Source: an uncultured Eubacteriales bacterium | GTDB taxonomy: Bacteria; Bacillota; Clostridia; Lachnospirales; Lachnospiraceae | Length of the DNA: 64,000 nt | Direction: 5' to 3' | Assembly: GCA_900314885.1 (NCBI GenBank) | Contig: OMWY01000014.1 | Location: 21,316 to 85,315, forward strand | Shown here: positions 54,013 to 63,613 of the stretch, one piece after another | Numbering within the stretch: the stretch's first letter is position 1 | How the letters are laid out: every line of letters begins with the position of its first letter | Translations under genes and position numbers: made by a program | Notes under the pieces: model-generated | Seen by the model: only the letters and a program-made list of their open reading frames with translations | Databases searched by the model: none | What the model was told of the DNA's origin: nothing

Positions 54013-54647
54013 TTTTTATAATTAATAATTCCCTCACTCTTCATTTTAGAGAGCTCTCTCGAAAGGGCTGACCTGTCAAGGTTTAGATAATCGGCCATCT
54101 GCTCACGGTCAAAGGGAATATCAAACTCATTACTACCTACCTTTAACGTAACAGAATTGAGATACGCCTGGATCCGTCCGCGGGCATTTTTAGGCGATGT
54201 GTGAAATGACCTGTTAGAGAGCATTATATTTTTATTGGCCGTAATCATAAGGAGATTCCGTGTCAGCTTCATCTGCCAGGCTTCTGAAAACGAATTCCCG
54301 CGAAGAAGGCCTCCTATATTTAAAAATAATATATCACAATTTTCATTCGCGACAGCGTCCACCATAAGCGGTTCATCCTTAAGTATAGCATAGGTTTCAG
54401 CGAAAAAGCCCTGAGCGGCAACATTATTCAAAACAGTCCTGTTGCCCCACATATCGTTGCTCTCTATCGTGACACTCCCCTTTACAACAACACCAATGTC
54501 ATCGGTAATACTTCCCGCTGTCAGGATAAGATCGCCTTTTTTATACGATTTCTCGCGTTTATTTAGCTTTACAAGGGCAGTCTTCAGCTCATCCTCTGTC
54601 ATTCCCTGGAAGAGCATGATCCCTGATATGATTTCTTCCTTATTCAA
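53985..54647 (-). CDS. Crp/Fnr-family transcriptional regulator
   Basis: 220 residues. N-terminal cyclic-nucleotide-binding-like sensor (about 10-120; KKGDLILTAGS, GSVTIES), C-terminal winged helix (about 150-218) with DREQMADYLNLDRSALSREL. There is no Fnr-type Cys cluster, so the signal is unknown. Divergent from a ferredoxin-like gene; a palindrome GTTGCCATAGCAAC lies in its own leader. Autoregulation and control of the ferredoxin gene are likely. Confidence 0.9.
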   Translation of the reverse strand: MNKEEIISGIMLFQGMTEDELKTALVKLNKREKSYKKGDLILTAGSITDDIGVVVKGSVTIESNDMWGNRTVLNNVAAQGFFAETYAILKDEPLMVDAVANENCDILFLNIGGLLRGNSFSEAWQMKLTRNLLMITANKNIMLSNRSFHTSPKNARGRIQAYLNSVTLKVGSNEFDIPFDREQMADYLNLDRSALSRELSKMKSEGIINYKKNHFVIIQE

Positions 54648-54672
54648 AAAAATCTTCCTTTCTTTGATTAAT

Positions 54673-54730
54673 GTTGCTATGGCAACGTACTTTCAATTCT
54701 GATTATAGTAAAATGAATCCATAAAGTCAA
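54673..54730 (-). promoter_or_regulatory. Promoter of the Crp/Fnr gene with leader palindrome
   Basis: Minus-strand TTGACT (54730-54725), 17 bp, TATAAT (54707-54702). GTTGC-N4-GCAAC (54673-54686) downstream has the two-fold form of Crp/Fnr sites and could repress this gene. Confidence 0.75.
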
Positions 54731-54760
54731 GAAGAAATATTACTGTCAAAGGAGATAAAG

Positions 54761-55528
54761 ATGGTTAGACAGATAATTCATATTGATGAAGAAAAATGCA
54801 CAGGTTGTGGCATTTGCGCAAATGCCTGCCACGAGGGCGCGATTGACATTATCGATGGCAAGGCAAAGCTTGTTAGGGAAAATTTCTGCGACGGTTTTGG
54901 TGACTGTCTGCCGGAGTGTCCTACAGGCGCCATAACATTTGAAACAAGAGAAGCCCCGGAATATGACGAGGCAAAGGTAAAGGAAGCAAAGGCAAAGAAG
55001 GAGGCCGCTAAAGCTATGAACGAAGAATTTAACCACGAGGTACATGATCACCCATTCGGAGGATGCCCGGGATCAAGAATGATGACATTTGACCACAGCG
55101 CTGATGAAGCTAATGAAGGAGCCGCTGAAGCTTCTGCTTCGTCCGGGGTTGCAAGGCCTGTATCGCGTTTACAGCAGTGGCCTGTCCAGATAAAGCTTCT
55201 CCCTACCGAAGCACCATTTTATAACGGGGCTAAGCTGCTTATAGCAGCTGACTGCACGGCTTACGCTTACGCTAACATGCATGAGGACTTCATGAAGGGT
55301 AAAGTTACCCTCATTGGCTGCCCTAAGCTCGACGATATTGACTACACAGAGAAGCTTACGGAAATTATCGCAAACAACGATATCAAGTCAGTAACGGTTG
55401 TCCGCATGGAGGTTCCTTGCTGCGGTGGTATCCAGAGAGCCGCTGAGAACGCTCTTCGTGCGAGCGGCAAGTTCATACCATGGCAGGTGGTCGTAATATC
55501 CCGCGATGGTAAGATAATTGACGAATAA
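54761..55528 (+). CDS. 4Fe-4S ferredoxin-like protein
   Basis: 255 residues. Two cluster motifs at the N-terminus: CTGCGICANACHEGAID (about 12) and CDGFGDCLPECPTG (about 44). There is a middle His/Cys segment (HDHPFGGCPGS), then a C-terminal domain with CPKLDDIDY and VPCCGGIQRA. Such proteins sit beside Crp/Fnr regulators in many anaerobes and probably carry electrons or bind metal; the partner is unknown. AAAGGAG site. Confidence 0.85.
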   Translation: MVRQIIHIDEEKCTGCGICANACHEGAIDIIDGKAKLVRENFCDGFGDCLPECPTGAITFETREAPEYDEAKVKEAKAKKEAAKAMNEEFNHEVHDHPFGGCPGSRMMTFDHSADEANEGAAEASASSGVARPVSRLQQWPVQIKLLPTEAPFYNGAKLLIAADCTAYAYANMHEDFMKGKVTLIGCPKLDDIDYTEKLTEIIANNDIKSVTVVRMEVPCCGGIQRAAENALRASGKFIPWQVVVISRDGKIIDE

Positions 55529-55546
55529 GCGCTTTAATTTGCTTAT

Positions 55547-56206
55547 TTAGCTAAAAAGAAATTCGTACAGTTCATCTATGGTTTTAAAATAATTTTCCGT
55601 ATTTGACCGCATAAAATTCTCTATTTCAGGAATATCATTAGCCCAACCGGCTGCCGCGAATGGAACTCCGGCAGCCTTTGCCATGTCAAAGCCCGGCTTT
55701 AAATCATCAATAACAATCATGTCCTCCGGTTTCAGATTGTATTTTTTCATTATCTGTTCTAAGGCCCATGGCTTAGGTTTTCTTATCTCTATCGGGACCT
55801 CCCACCCATATGTGATGTCGGGATTGGGAAGATCATTTTCACGATAATCACGTAAAATATACTCAGAATAGGAGTGGCTCACAACAGCGATAATTCCACC
55901 CTGTCTCTTCTGTTCGGTGAGAATTTCCTTTATTCCCGGAAAGGCCTTCGGCACATGGCCCTTTACATAATCCCGCCAGAAGTCCTGCTCCTTAATAACA
56001 TCTTCCTCAGTCATGCCACAGATTTCTCTGAAGAATTTTACCACGCCGGGATCAAAATTATATTTGAAATATTCTTCCAGAGTGAATTTTTTCTCAGGAA
56101 AATATTTATCCATAAATTCCACGAAGCTCGGAAAATGAACTGTCGCAGTCGAATTCACTACCGTGTCATCGTGGTCCATAACGAGACATTTATATTTTAA
56201 ACTCAA
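55547..56206 (-). CDS. HAD-superfamily hydrolase
   Basis: 219 residues. Catalytic Asp motif I MDHDDTVVN (about 10), motif II VVSHS (about 115), motif III lysine in RKPKPW and motif IV VIDDLKPGFDMA (about 171). A four-helix cap follows motif I. A phosphatase of the phosphoglycolate/beta-phosphoglucomutase branch; its substrate is unknown. Precedes the HipA-like gene's coordinates on the same strand with a 23-bp gap, so probably co-transcribed with it. Confidence 0.9.
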   Translation of the reverse strand: MSLKYKCLVMDHDDTVVNSTATVHFPSFVEFMDKYFPEKKFTLEEYFKYNFDPGVVKFFREICGMTEEDVIKEQDFWRDYVKGHVPKAFPGIKEILTEQKRQGGIIAVVSHSYSEYILRDYRENDLPNPDITYGWEVPIEIRKPKPWALEQIMKKYNLKPEDMIVIDDLKPGFDMAKAAGVPFAAAGWANDIPEIENFMRSNTENYFKTIDELYEFLFS

Positions 56207-56229
56207 ATAATTAATTCCTTTCTTACATG

Positions 56230-56976
56230 CTACTTTTTCAAAATATCCTTGTATTTATTAAGTTGCACCCCTAAGACTTTCAGTGCTCTTGAATCATTGT
56301 ATGCTTGTAATTTCTCATTTAATCTATCGTAGTCCAATTTCAGGGTAATTCCACCTGTAGCGGCCTGTAATTCAAGGTTCGATGAAAATGGTCTGCCGCA
56401 TACATTTATATTATTAATATCAATATCCGGCGGGAACATTACATAGTCGCTAAGTAAAGCCGCACCGTTATCAAAAATCGGGGCAAGTCTGTATTTCCCG
56501 GTTACGGTATTCGCTATTACTCCCAAATTATTCATGTGCCGGTCTGTATTTAATGTCAGCATATCAAATGACAATGTGTCCGAAATATATCGACTGACAT
56601 CAATGCCGGTCTCATTTTTTATCATTGAAACAGTATAATCAATACGCTCCTTCGGTGAATCCATGACATTTATCTTACCTTCAAGCTCACCTCCGAAGGC
56701 TGTGTTATATATTCTCTGGAAGCTGAGAAATATCTCATCTTTACCCGTAAAATCATTCGACTTGCATCCGGGCCTTCCATCCACATCGCACCTGGTGTAA
56801 ATGACATAATTATCCACATTTGAGCACGATAAAATCTCGGAGCAAAGCTCCTCAGCAAGTCCCTCGTAGCCGTGCATGTCCTTCTTATACCAGACTCCGT
56901 CCCTATAAATCTTTTCCTGGGCTCCCGCGGAGCTACCCGTGGTCTTAATAAAGCCTATAGTGTCTATCATCATCAC
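56230..56976 (-). CDS. HipA-like kinase domain protein
   Basis: 248 residues. The C-terminal half has the HipA/phosphatidylinositol-kinase-like catalytic signature: LNTDRHMNNLGVI (about 142-154; catalytic Asp, Asn) and APIFDNGAALL (about 168; Mg-binding Asp). It is short compared with HipA (about 440), and no HipB-type antitoxin is adjacent. It may be a small Ser/Thr kinase of the CtkA type rather than a toxin. Upstream of the HAD gene on the same strand. Confidence 0.75.
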   Translation of the reverse strand: MMMIDTIGFIKTTGSSAGAQEKIYRDGVWYKKDMHGYEGLAEELCSEILSCSNVDNYVIYTRCDVDGRPGCKSNDFTGKDEIFLSFQRIYNTAFGGELEGKINVMDSPKERIDYTVSMIKNETGIDVSRYISDTLSFDMLTLNTDRHMNNLGVIANTVTGKYRLAPIFDNGAALLSDYVMFPPDIDINNINVCGRPFSSNLELQAATGGITLKLDYDRLNEKLQAYNDSRALKVLGVQLNKYKDILKK

Positions 56977-57059
56977 CCGCCTTCATGTATCTGTCATTCA
57001 ATATTATACAATACCACAGGAGGGATTGCAAGAAGTGTTCCACCAAATTTGAGTTTCAC

Positions 57060-57088
57060 TTGACAAGGTACTAATCATCTTCTATACT
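57060..57088 (+). promoter_or_regulatory. Promoter of a 56-residue protein gene
   Basis: TTGACA (57060-57065), 17 bp, TATACT (57083-57088), 50 bp before the ATG at 57138. Confidence 0.8.
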
Positions 57089-57137
57089 TAATACATTAAT
57101 TATACAGTAGATAATAGTTTTAAGAAGGTGAAAAAAT

Positions 57138-57308
57138 ATGAAATTAACCAAAGAAACAATGTCTGATGCCCTAAAAGAAACCTCCATCGAACTTCTCGCT
57201 ATTCTCGCTAAAGCACAGGAAGATGTATCATGTGAACGCACCGCACCCTTAAAGGAAACAATGGATAATATTCGTAAGGATCTGAAAAGCTCAAAATCAC
57301 ATCAATAA
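57138..57308 (+). CDS. Small helical protein, function unknown
   Basis: 56 residues, GAAGGTG ribosome site and a near-consensus promoter. Amphipathic helix-rich sequence (TMSDALKETSIELLAILAKA) with a single Cys and a basic tail. It is the only plus-strand gene in this stretch, on its own. I recognise no family. Confidence 0.7.
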   Translation: MKLTKETMSDALKETSIELLAILAKAQEDVSCERTAPLKETMDNIRKDLKSSKSHQ

Positions 57309-57353
57309 TAAAGTTTAGGTCATCACAATGGCAATGTCATATTTTATCCGCCA

Positions 57354-57500
57354 ATTCCGTGTCTGGCTTGAGCTGCAACGCAGCTCGTGCCTGACTCGGA
57401 ATAGACTGGAAGCCAGGCTACGGCAAAGGCTCCCTCTTTGAGGGAGCAGTCACAGCTATGCTGTGACTGAAGGAGTTCGCATGAGCCTGACACGAGATTA
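57354..57500. repeat. Repeat-hairpin cluster: variable-tip element plus multi-stem module
   Basis: Element 1 (57354-57402): ends ATTCCGTGTCTGGC and GCCTGACTCGGAAT, inner stem GAGCTGC/GCAGCTC. Its ends match those of the element at 63528-63586 in inverted orientation, while the inner stem differs. Element 2 (57403-57500) has two adjacent hairpins GCTCCCTC/GAGGGAGC and GTCACAGC/GCTGTGAC closed by AGCCAGGCT/AGCCTGAC. Non-coding, at the 3' side of the zinc-ribbon gene. Confidence 0.8.
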
Positions 57501-57509
57501 AAGACATTA

Positions 57510-59111
57510 TTATAAATAAATATAGAACCCATATTCCACGTAATCCTCATCTTGCACGGATGCGTCCATTGTCCATGAAGAACCTTTACCCTTTACCATA
57601 AATTTAGTATCATATTGCGTAAATTCACCTTTACTTGTTACCTTGCTATCCGTAATTGTAACTTGGTATCCCTTATTTTCAAGTTTGTTCAAATATGCGG
57701 CAATGCCGTCAGTTACATAGACAGACTTCCATTTCTTTAATTTAGGAATATTGCTCACCGCATCTACATTATAATATTCTTTCCTCTTAGAATTACTGAA
57801 TCTTTCATCAATATCCAGACCAAGTTTACTTGACTCACTCGGCAATAAAACATTGGACTTTTGGGTTCTCTTTTTTTCTGAGTCTTGCTTCGTCTTCGAT
57901 TTTGTTTTTGAATCCTTTTTCGACTTATTGCTTGTCGATTTATCAGTACCTTCTAAGCTTTTTGCACTATCATCTGTGTCTGATTTTTTCACAGCCTTTA
58001 TTGAACCAATAATCTTGGCAAAATCACTGTCATATTTATAAATAGTACCATTTGCCTCAGTCAATGAAAAGAATACCCACTTACTGCCATCTTTTGAAGG
58101 AAATCCAAAGAGGTCTCCTGTTCCATTATTTTCATCCTTTTCGTATCTGAATGCCCATAATCTGCCACTAATACTGTTATTACTAACCGCCTGTGAAAAT
58201 GTTACTTTATAATTATTGTATTCACCATACTTCGCAAGATATTCATTCGCCAGGGTATCCGCACTTACTTCATCATTAAGAATTTCAGCTGATACCTTAT
58301 CATCTGAATATCTGAAGTCCATCATCAATACAGCTGAATTGTCACCTGTCTCAGCGTACGCAGAGTATAAGTCATCAGTTATATTGCTATCATCCTCGGT
58401 ATAATACTTTGGAATAGTAACAGTATACCCCTGTTTTGTTATTTCACTCGTGCTATCAAATCCGTCCTTTTGCTCTCTTGTATCTCTTACGGTTACGTCA
58501 CTTTCCACGTTCTCGTCTGCACCAGATACCGCTGAACTGCTTTTGTTTTCATACGAACTCACTATAGACGACGATTTCGATTCCACATTCGGAGTATTGT
58601 TTACTTCCGCCGTCACAGTCTTCTTGGATTCAGATTTTCCAAAATATCCTGCAATATTAGGATATATTAAGGCAAAAGTAAGAAAAAGCAATATATACCT
58701 TACCCACCTATATCGCGTCTTTATTACGTTCCCATGTAATAGAACAGCTATTACAAGGCAGATAATTTGAAACACTGAAACGACAATAGGTAAAGGCTTT
58801 CGTACTGCCACTCCCACTATAAATAGCACAATACTGACTACGGATCCTATTACCGCTGCTTTACTGAAGAGATCCAATCGTCCCCAAAATCCAGCAGCTT
58901 TGTTTTTGCCCTTCAGCGACTCCTTTGATTCTGACTTCTCTGCATGAAATTCACCTTCAACAGTCTTGGCAGAATCCTCATTGTCATTTTCAACTTCCAT
59001 TACAAATTTCGCTAAGTCATCCTCAAGACTATCTGGTTCCACCCTGGCTCCACACTTACTGCAAAATTTTGCTCCGTCAGATATTTCCGCTCCGCAATGT
59101 TTACAAATCAT
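57510..59111 (-). CDS. Zinc-ribbon membrane protein with large extracytoplasmic domain
   Basis: 533 residues. An N-terminal double-Cys zinc ribbon (CKHCGAEISDGAKFCSKCG, residues 3-21), acidic linker, three hydrophobic helices (about 88-155), then an extracytoplasmic Ser/Lys/Asp-rich region with a beta domain (about 220-350) and a lysine-rich linker (about 365-405) before the final domain. The substrate is unknown; such zinc-ribbon anchored proteins are frequent in Firmicutes. First gene after the repeat cluster, followed (12 bp) by the PASTA-like gene on the same strand. Confidence 0.75.
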   Translation of the reverse strand: MICKHCGAEISDGAKFCSKCGARVEPDSLEDDLAKFVMEVENDNEDSAKTVEGEFHAEKSESKESLKGKNKAAGFWGRLDLFSKAAVIGSVVSIVLFIVGVAVRKPLPIVVSVFQIICLVIAVLLHGNVIKTRYRWVRYILLFLTFALIYPNIAGYFGKSESKKTVTAEVNNTPNVESKSSSIVSSYENKSSSAVSGADENVESDVTVRDTREQKDGFDSTSEITKQGYTVTIPKYYTEDDSNITDDLYSAYAETGDNSAVLMMDFRYSDDKVSAEILNDEVSADTLANEYLAKYGEYNNYKVTFSQAVSNNSISGRLWAFRYEKDENNGTGDLFGFPSKDGSKWVFFSLTEANGTIYKYDSDFAKIIGSIKAVKKSDTDDSAKSLEGTDKSTSNKSKKDSKTKSKTKQDSEKKRTQKSNVLLPSESSKLGLDIDERFSNSKRKEYYNVDAVSNIPKLKKWKSVYVTDGIAAYLNKLENKGYQVTITDSKVTSKGEFTQYDTKFMVKGKGSSWTMDASVQDEDYVEYGFYIYL

Positions 59112-59123
59112 ATTACACCTCTA

Positions 59124-60665
59124 TTAATGCACATTGAAACCTATAACACCATCTTCATATACTTTACCTTCGGCAATTCCCTTATATTTAATTCCGCTTT
59201 GCTTTATGGTAACTTTTACTTTAAAGAAATACCCGCCATCGTCCATATGCTCTTTATATAATGTTCCAGTCCACCAATGGCATGTAAATTTATCGTAAAT
59301 CTGATTACCATATTCTTCGAATATTCTCATTGCTAAAGCTTGATCAAGCTCATCTGAGTCATTGCCGCTATCTGAACTCAGCGTATTAATATCCTCATTT
59401 TCTATCTCAGAATCCCGACCATATTCCACAAGTCCCTTGGTTACGGTATCATAGGCTTTTCCATCTTTAATCTTATATACATTATTTTCACTGCTGCTAT
59501 ATTCGAAATTCGACAAATGATATTTTTTATCCTTATATGAGACATCCCAAGATATTTCTATATCATCGTCCGGATACCCATACTTTTGAAGGGTTAAACC
59601 ATCCACATGCCATGTATTCTTATTTTTAACTGACCATGAACCATTTTCTTTAACAATGACATAATAATCCGTCAGATCATCTGAGTCATCGTCGAAAGAA
59701 TGGAATTTGCTTTTATCGTATTTATTGTTAGTCTTAACATCCTTAGCCGTCGCATTAGTAAAAGCTACAACAGCCGCTCTCATAGCCTTAGTTTTAGAGA
59801 AGCTTACCTTAATGCCATCAGATTCATATTCATCAATTTCGTAACATTTCAAAGTGATTTTCTGATTCTTTTTAATCAAGGTATCAGCCTTAACACTCTG
59901 CGATTTAACTTTATATGAGTCTTCAAGATAATCATCCACTGATGGCGAACAGGTAATATTATCATCAGATATTCCCATATCTGACAATACTTTCTTTGCG
60001 TCAGCGACTGTTTTTCCTTTTAAATTCGGCATATAGTGCTCACTATCGCTCACGCCTTTGAAAGTTGTCGGGTTATTGAATGTTATAGAAGCACTATCAT
60101 GGTCAAGCTCACTTGTAAATGTCATATCACTCTTAACATTTATCTTATATGTCCCGCTTATACTCTCATCCTCAACATCAACAGCCTTAATAATGTGCTC
60201 ACCAGAAGTTGTATCAATCTTGCTGTCGATACCCTTACCATTTTCAATTGTCCCTACCTTATCATCGTCTAAATACAAATCTATATCATAGGTAGAGAAA
60301 AGTAAGTTTTCTGCTGAATTTACCCTAAGTCTCAGGCTGCATTTTTCTTCTACGTCAAGAACTATCTTATCGTCTGGCGAAATCATGTCTCCAAATGAAA
60401 AGTTCTGTCCACTTACAGTACAATTATCAGATAGGATATCCACATTATCGTCACCAAGAGTGATATTAATAAATCCAGCTTCCGTGAGAATCTGTACCGC
60501 ATCTATCACTGATTTACCATCCACATCCAGCATTGCTATGCTTTGCGCTGATGATGAATTTTCTGAAGCGGAAGAGCTTACCGTATGCATGGTAGTGATG
60601 AATACTGTAAGTGCCAAGACACAGATAATAATTAAACTTATCCTTTTGAATTTATCATTCATCAT
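59124..60665 (-). CDS. Secreted/anchored protein with PASTA-like domains
   Basis: 513 residues. N-terminal signal or anchor (ISLIIICVLALTVFITTM), then PASTA-like segments: DVDGKSVIDAVQILTEAGF (about 49) and MPNLKGKTVADAKKVLSDMG (about 213), the latter a good PASTA match. Later a zinc-free beta region and a C-terminal domain (TCHWWTGTLYKEHMDDGG). PASTA domains bind peptidoglycan or its fragments, so a cell-wall location is likely. Upstream of and presumably co-transcribed with the zinc-ribbon gene. Confidence 0.75.
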   Translation of the reverse strand: MMNDKFKRISLIIICVLALTVFITTMHTVSSSASENSSSAQSIAMLDVDGKSVIDAVQILTEAGFINITLGDDNVDILSDNCTVSGQNFSFGDMISPDDKIVLDVEEKCSLRLRVNSAENLLFSTYDIDLYLDDDKVGTIENGKGIDSKIDTTSGEHIIKAVDVEDESISGTYKINVKSDMTFTSELDHDSASITFNNPTTFKGVSDSEHYMPNLKGKTVADAKKVLSDMGISDDNITCSPSVDDYLEDSYKVKSQSVKADTLIKKNQKITLKCYEIDEYESDGIKVSFSKTKAMRAAVVAFTNATAKDVKTNNKYDKSKFHSFDDDSDDLTDYYVIVKENGSWSVKNKNTWHVDGLTLQKYGYPDDDIEISWDVSYKDKKYHLSNFEYSSSENNVYKIKDGKAYDTVTKGLVEYGRDSEIENEDINTLSSDSGNDSDELDQALAMRIFEEYGNQIYDKFTCHWWTGTLYKEHMDDGGYFFKVKVTIKQSGIKYKGIAEGKVYEDGVIGFNVH

Positions 60666-60722
60666 TTTCTCCTTTTTTCATGCTTTAAGTATATATTTTT
60701 ATTCTCAAAAATTAACAAGTTG

Positions 60723-61610
60723 TCAGACAGTACCAAATGTTTTAGTGAAGAATTTCTCCTTCTGTAGCATTTTAGGAAGCCTATCAATCAAAAGATTCAT
60801 GACCTGCGTTCCATATTCCTTATATTTTGAAAATTTCTTACTATCTGTTAGTGGTGCGCCATACAAAGTATTGCTTGGATCTAATTCTGCTAAATTTATA
60901 TTGATACTATCAAGTTCCTCCATTACATATATATAATCCGCACTTTTTTTCTGTCTTCTAAAAAGATGTTCAATATGTTTCTTTAACTGAGAAATAATAT
61001 CTCGTTCATCTTTACGACCCCCTATCCCCATAATAACATCTTCAACATAATACTGAGAATCATCTATCCTATCACCCAAAATGTGTGTGTAATAAATAAT
61101 TGCACTCAAATCCTCGCACTGTGATGAATATCCTAATAATTTACCATCGCCACCACCTATAGATATCTTCTTTTTAAATCCAAATACATAGTTTACAGTT
61201 GCAAGTAATACGCTTCTACGATTTTTCCACCGCTTTTGATCAGATTTTGATGTGTAAAAACTTACTTCCCACCCTCTATGCGATGGTGACCTATGCCTTT
61301 GTCCTGCTGCCACAATGTTATAATCATGTTTGCTTACATTTTTTTGCGGAATCCCTTTTACATCTTCACACAGAGAATCCATATCAGCCTGCAACTCACC
61401 ATTCATTTGGTCAATAGCAAGGCGAGAAGCCTTTTTTAAGTCATCAAGCCTCTTTTTTTGTCCTTTATTTAACTTATTCGTATCAAAACCTTCACCAAAT
61501 AAAACTTCTTCTAATTGTTTATTGTGGTAAGCTACAGGCCCAGCATAGGTGATGTTACTAATCATTAATGAAAAAATTACTGCTAATATACAGCATATTC
61601 TTTTTTTCAC
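60723..61610 (-). CDS. Secreted protein of unknown function
   Basis: 295 residues with a signal peptide (MKKRICCILAVIFSLMISN, cleavage after TYAG). A helical N-terminal part, then a central GQRHRSPSHRGWEVSFYTSK segment and KNRRSVLLATVNYVFG, rich in His/Arg/Trp and probably an active or binding site, and a helical C-terminal part. It overlaps the upstream gene by 4 nt (ATGA), so the two are coupled. Family not recognised. Confidence 0.7.
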   Translation of the reverse strand: MKKRICCILAVIFSLMISNITYAGPVAYHNKQLEEVLFGEGFDTNKLNKGQKKRLDDLKKASRLAIDQMNGELQADMDSLCEDVKGIPQKNVSKHDYNIVAAGQRHRSPSHRGWEVSFYTSKSDQKRWKNRRSVLLATVNYVFGFKKKISIGGGDGKLLGYSSQCEDLSAIIYYTHILGDRIDDSQYYVEDVIMGIGGRKDERDIISQLKKHIEHLFRRQKKSADYIYVMEELDSININLAELDPSNTLYGAPLTDSKKFSKYKEYGTQVMNLLIDRLPKMLQKEKFFTKTFGTV

Positions 61611-63409
61611 TTTTCGACCTCAAATTTATAAACTATGTTTTTTATTAATGGCAATCCATCTTTCTTTACCTTAAAATTCACGTTTATACTCTTTACATCG
61701 CTCATACTACTACCATGAGGTTTGATCGTTAATACAACCTTTGAAGAAGTCGTATATTTTTGATGCTTGGCTTTTTCACTCTCATATGTAGCATAGAATG
61801 TATTGATATCACCTTCTTTACCCCTTTTCACTTTACTTAACTTCCAGTCGGAATAAGTAGTTGTTTTACCACCTTCGGTAACGGTAAAGATAATATTAGC
61901 TTTATCGGACACAAATTTTGCAGGGACAACTAATTTCTGTGGACTGGTAATGCTTCCTGGCTCCATAGATATATCGCCTTTATTTATTGCCAACTTCTGG
62001 CTTGAAGTATACGCAGCTTCTATAGATGTATTCAAAAATAGCGTTCCGCCTCTATGAACTATAACGTCCACTTTCTTCTTATCCGCATTGCTTTTCTTGA
62101 GCTTGTTTTCAAGACTATACAACATATCGCAGTTTAACGCAAGTGGTTCATTCACCGGTGGAAGCTCAGTTTTACGCTTTGCAACCATCATCTTATACAT
62201 AGCGCTTATCTCCTGCTTCTGCTCTTTAGTCATGTCTTTCTTGGCGGATTCCTTTTTTACCTTTTCAAGGTAGTTTTTGTTCTGATCTCTCTGTTCATCC
62301 GCTAAGAGATTCACGTTATCAAGAGCTATGTTATAAGCCTCATTTAAATATTTAATCTGCTTTGTTCTGCTATAAAGGTCAATATTTGTCTGAGCGGCAA
62401 AATATCTGATTTTCCAATCCGAGCCATCCGTTTTCTTTGTATTCTTATCTATCAAACTGAGGTAATGCTCAACTGTAGATATATACTTTTTCCCCTTAAG
62501 ACAATAATTGGCTGACGCAATTCCCTTTATTAACGTATCCGCAAAATTATAATCCCATCTAAAAATACCAGAATAGTCTGTTTTTTCATACTTTGAGATT
62601 GAGCTTATACATTTCTTATACTGCTTATCTGAATAATATGCATCTGCCAGGACAAGCCAGTAAGGTCCAAAGTTTTGATATGTTTTCTTATTGGAGGTCA
62701 ACCATCTGATTTTACTCTTGGTTTCACTTCCGCCCTTATCCTTCCAAATGATAAAGTTGCTGATATCACTTTCACTCAGTGTCAGTCCTTCAGGCAACTT
62801 ATAAGCCCGTACAGTATCGACCATATAATCAAATATGCCCTCTCTGCTTGTATAAATGGCTTTTTGTTCCTTATCATCAAGATTCCAATTCTCTTCCAAA
62901 TACTTCATATCTGCTGCATTATTCGCCGTACTATAACTTGATATCGAATCCACTACCATATAGGATAATGAGCTAACAAGCTTAGGAAGACTATATGAGG
63001 CCGTAGAGCTTAATAATCCCAATGGATTAGGCATTAAAGCTCTCACATTTTGGGCCTTACTCTGATCATATAGATAAGAGAGTCTTTCCCTTTTTGTGTC
63101 AATAAAACTATAGTCATGAAGAGTATTGCAAATTGCCTCATATTCCGCCTGCGTTCTTATGTCTACCACATTAGGATTAGTATCATCAATGAGACGGCTA
63201 TATACCTGGTCAAGAAAGGCTCTACTCTTATGGTCATTATTTATCTGCCCTGTAATATACGCAAGGTGATTGAGCATATTTATAGAATTTCTCTGTTTTG
63301 CTGACAACTTTGTAGCAGCCATTACAGGATTAATCGATGCCACAAAAATAGTTAATGCTGCAAATATTAACAGTATTTTTCTAAGGAAACTTTTATAATT
63401 TCGATTCAT
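61607..63409 (-). CDS. Large secreted protein of unknown function
   Basis: 600 residues from ATG 63409, signal peptide ending VMAATKLS. The middle (about 230-400) is helical with tyrosine-rich TPR-like repeats (YWLVLADAYYSDKQYKKC, SANYCLKGKKYISTV). The C-terminal third is beta-rich (SMEPGSITSPQKLVVPA, ILTFTVTEGG-like strands) and ends in KFEVEK. The Shine-Dalgarno is weak. First of a two-gene unit with 60723-61610. No family recognised. Confidence 0.7.
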   Translation of the reverse strand: MNRNYKSFLRKILLIFAALTIFVASINPVMAATKLSAKQRNSINMLNHLAYITGQINNDHKSRAFLDQVYSRLIDDTNPNVVDIRTQAEYEAICNTLHDYSFIDTKRERLSYLYDQSKAQNVRALMPNPLGLLSSTASYSLPKLVSSLSYMVVDSISSYSTANNAADMKYLEENWNLDDKEQKAIYTSREGIFDYMVDTVRAYKLPEGLTLSESDISNFIIWKDKGGSETKSKIRWLTSNKKTYQNFGPYWLVLADAYYSDKQYKKCISSISKYEKTDYSGIFRWDYNFADTLIKGIASANYCLKGKKYISTVEHYLSLIDKNTKKTDGSDWKIRYFAAQTNIDLYSRTKQIKYLNEAYNIALDNVNLLADEQRDQNKNYLEKVKKESAKKDMTKEQKQEISAMYKMMVAKRKTELPPVNEPLALNCDMLYSLENKLKKSNADKKKVDVIVHRGGTLFLNTSIEAAYTSSQKLAINKGDISMEPGSITSPQKLVVPAKFVSDKANIIFTVTEGGKTTTYSDWKLSKVKRGKEGDINTFYATYESEKAKHQKYTTSSKVVLTIKPHGSSMSDVKSINVNFKVKKDGLPLIKNIVYKFEVEK

Positions 63410-63527
63410 ATCTTTTGTATTCACAATTAAGTATATCATTATGGCAATTCCTTATCTATATGGGCAGGTTTAATATAGTTACAGCACTCTGTGCCAATTC
63501 CACTAAAGTTTATTTTGGCGCTATCCT

Positions 63528-63586
63528 ATTCCGAGTCAGGCACCTTTGGATGGGCTACGCCCACCCAAAGATAGCCAGACACGGAA
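63528..63586. repeat. Variable-tip hairpin element, second copy
   Basis: Ends ATTCCGAGTCAGGC (63528-63541) and GCCAGACACGGAA (63574-63586), the inverted equivalents of the 57354-57402 element. The inner stem is different: CTTTGGATGGGC and GCCCACCCAAAG. Confidence 0.8.
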
Positions 63587-63613
63587 CAGCTATTCTCATT
63601 GGTGGCTAAATCC

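Noticed and set aside
56230..56976. HipBA toxin-antitoxin module
   Set aside because: Only a short HipA-like kinase is present; no HTH antitoxin gene adjoins it, and it is co-oriented with a HAD phosphatase instead.
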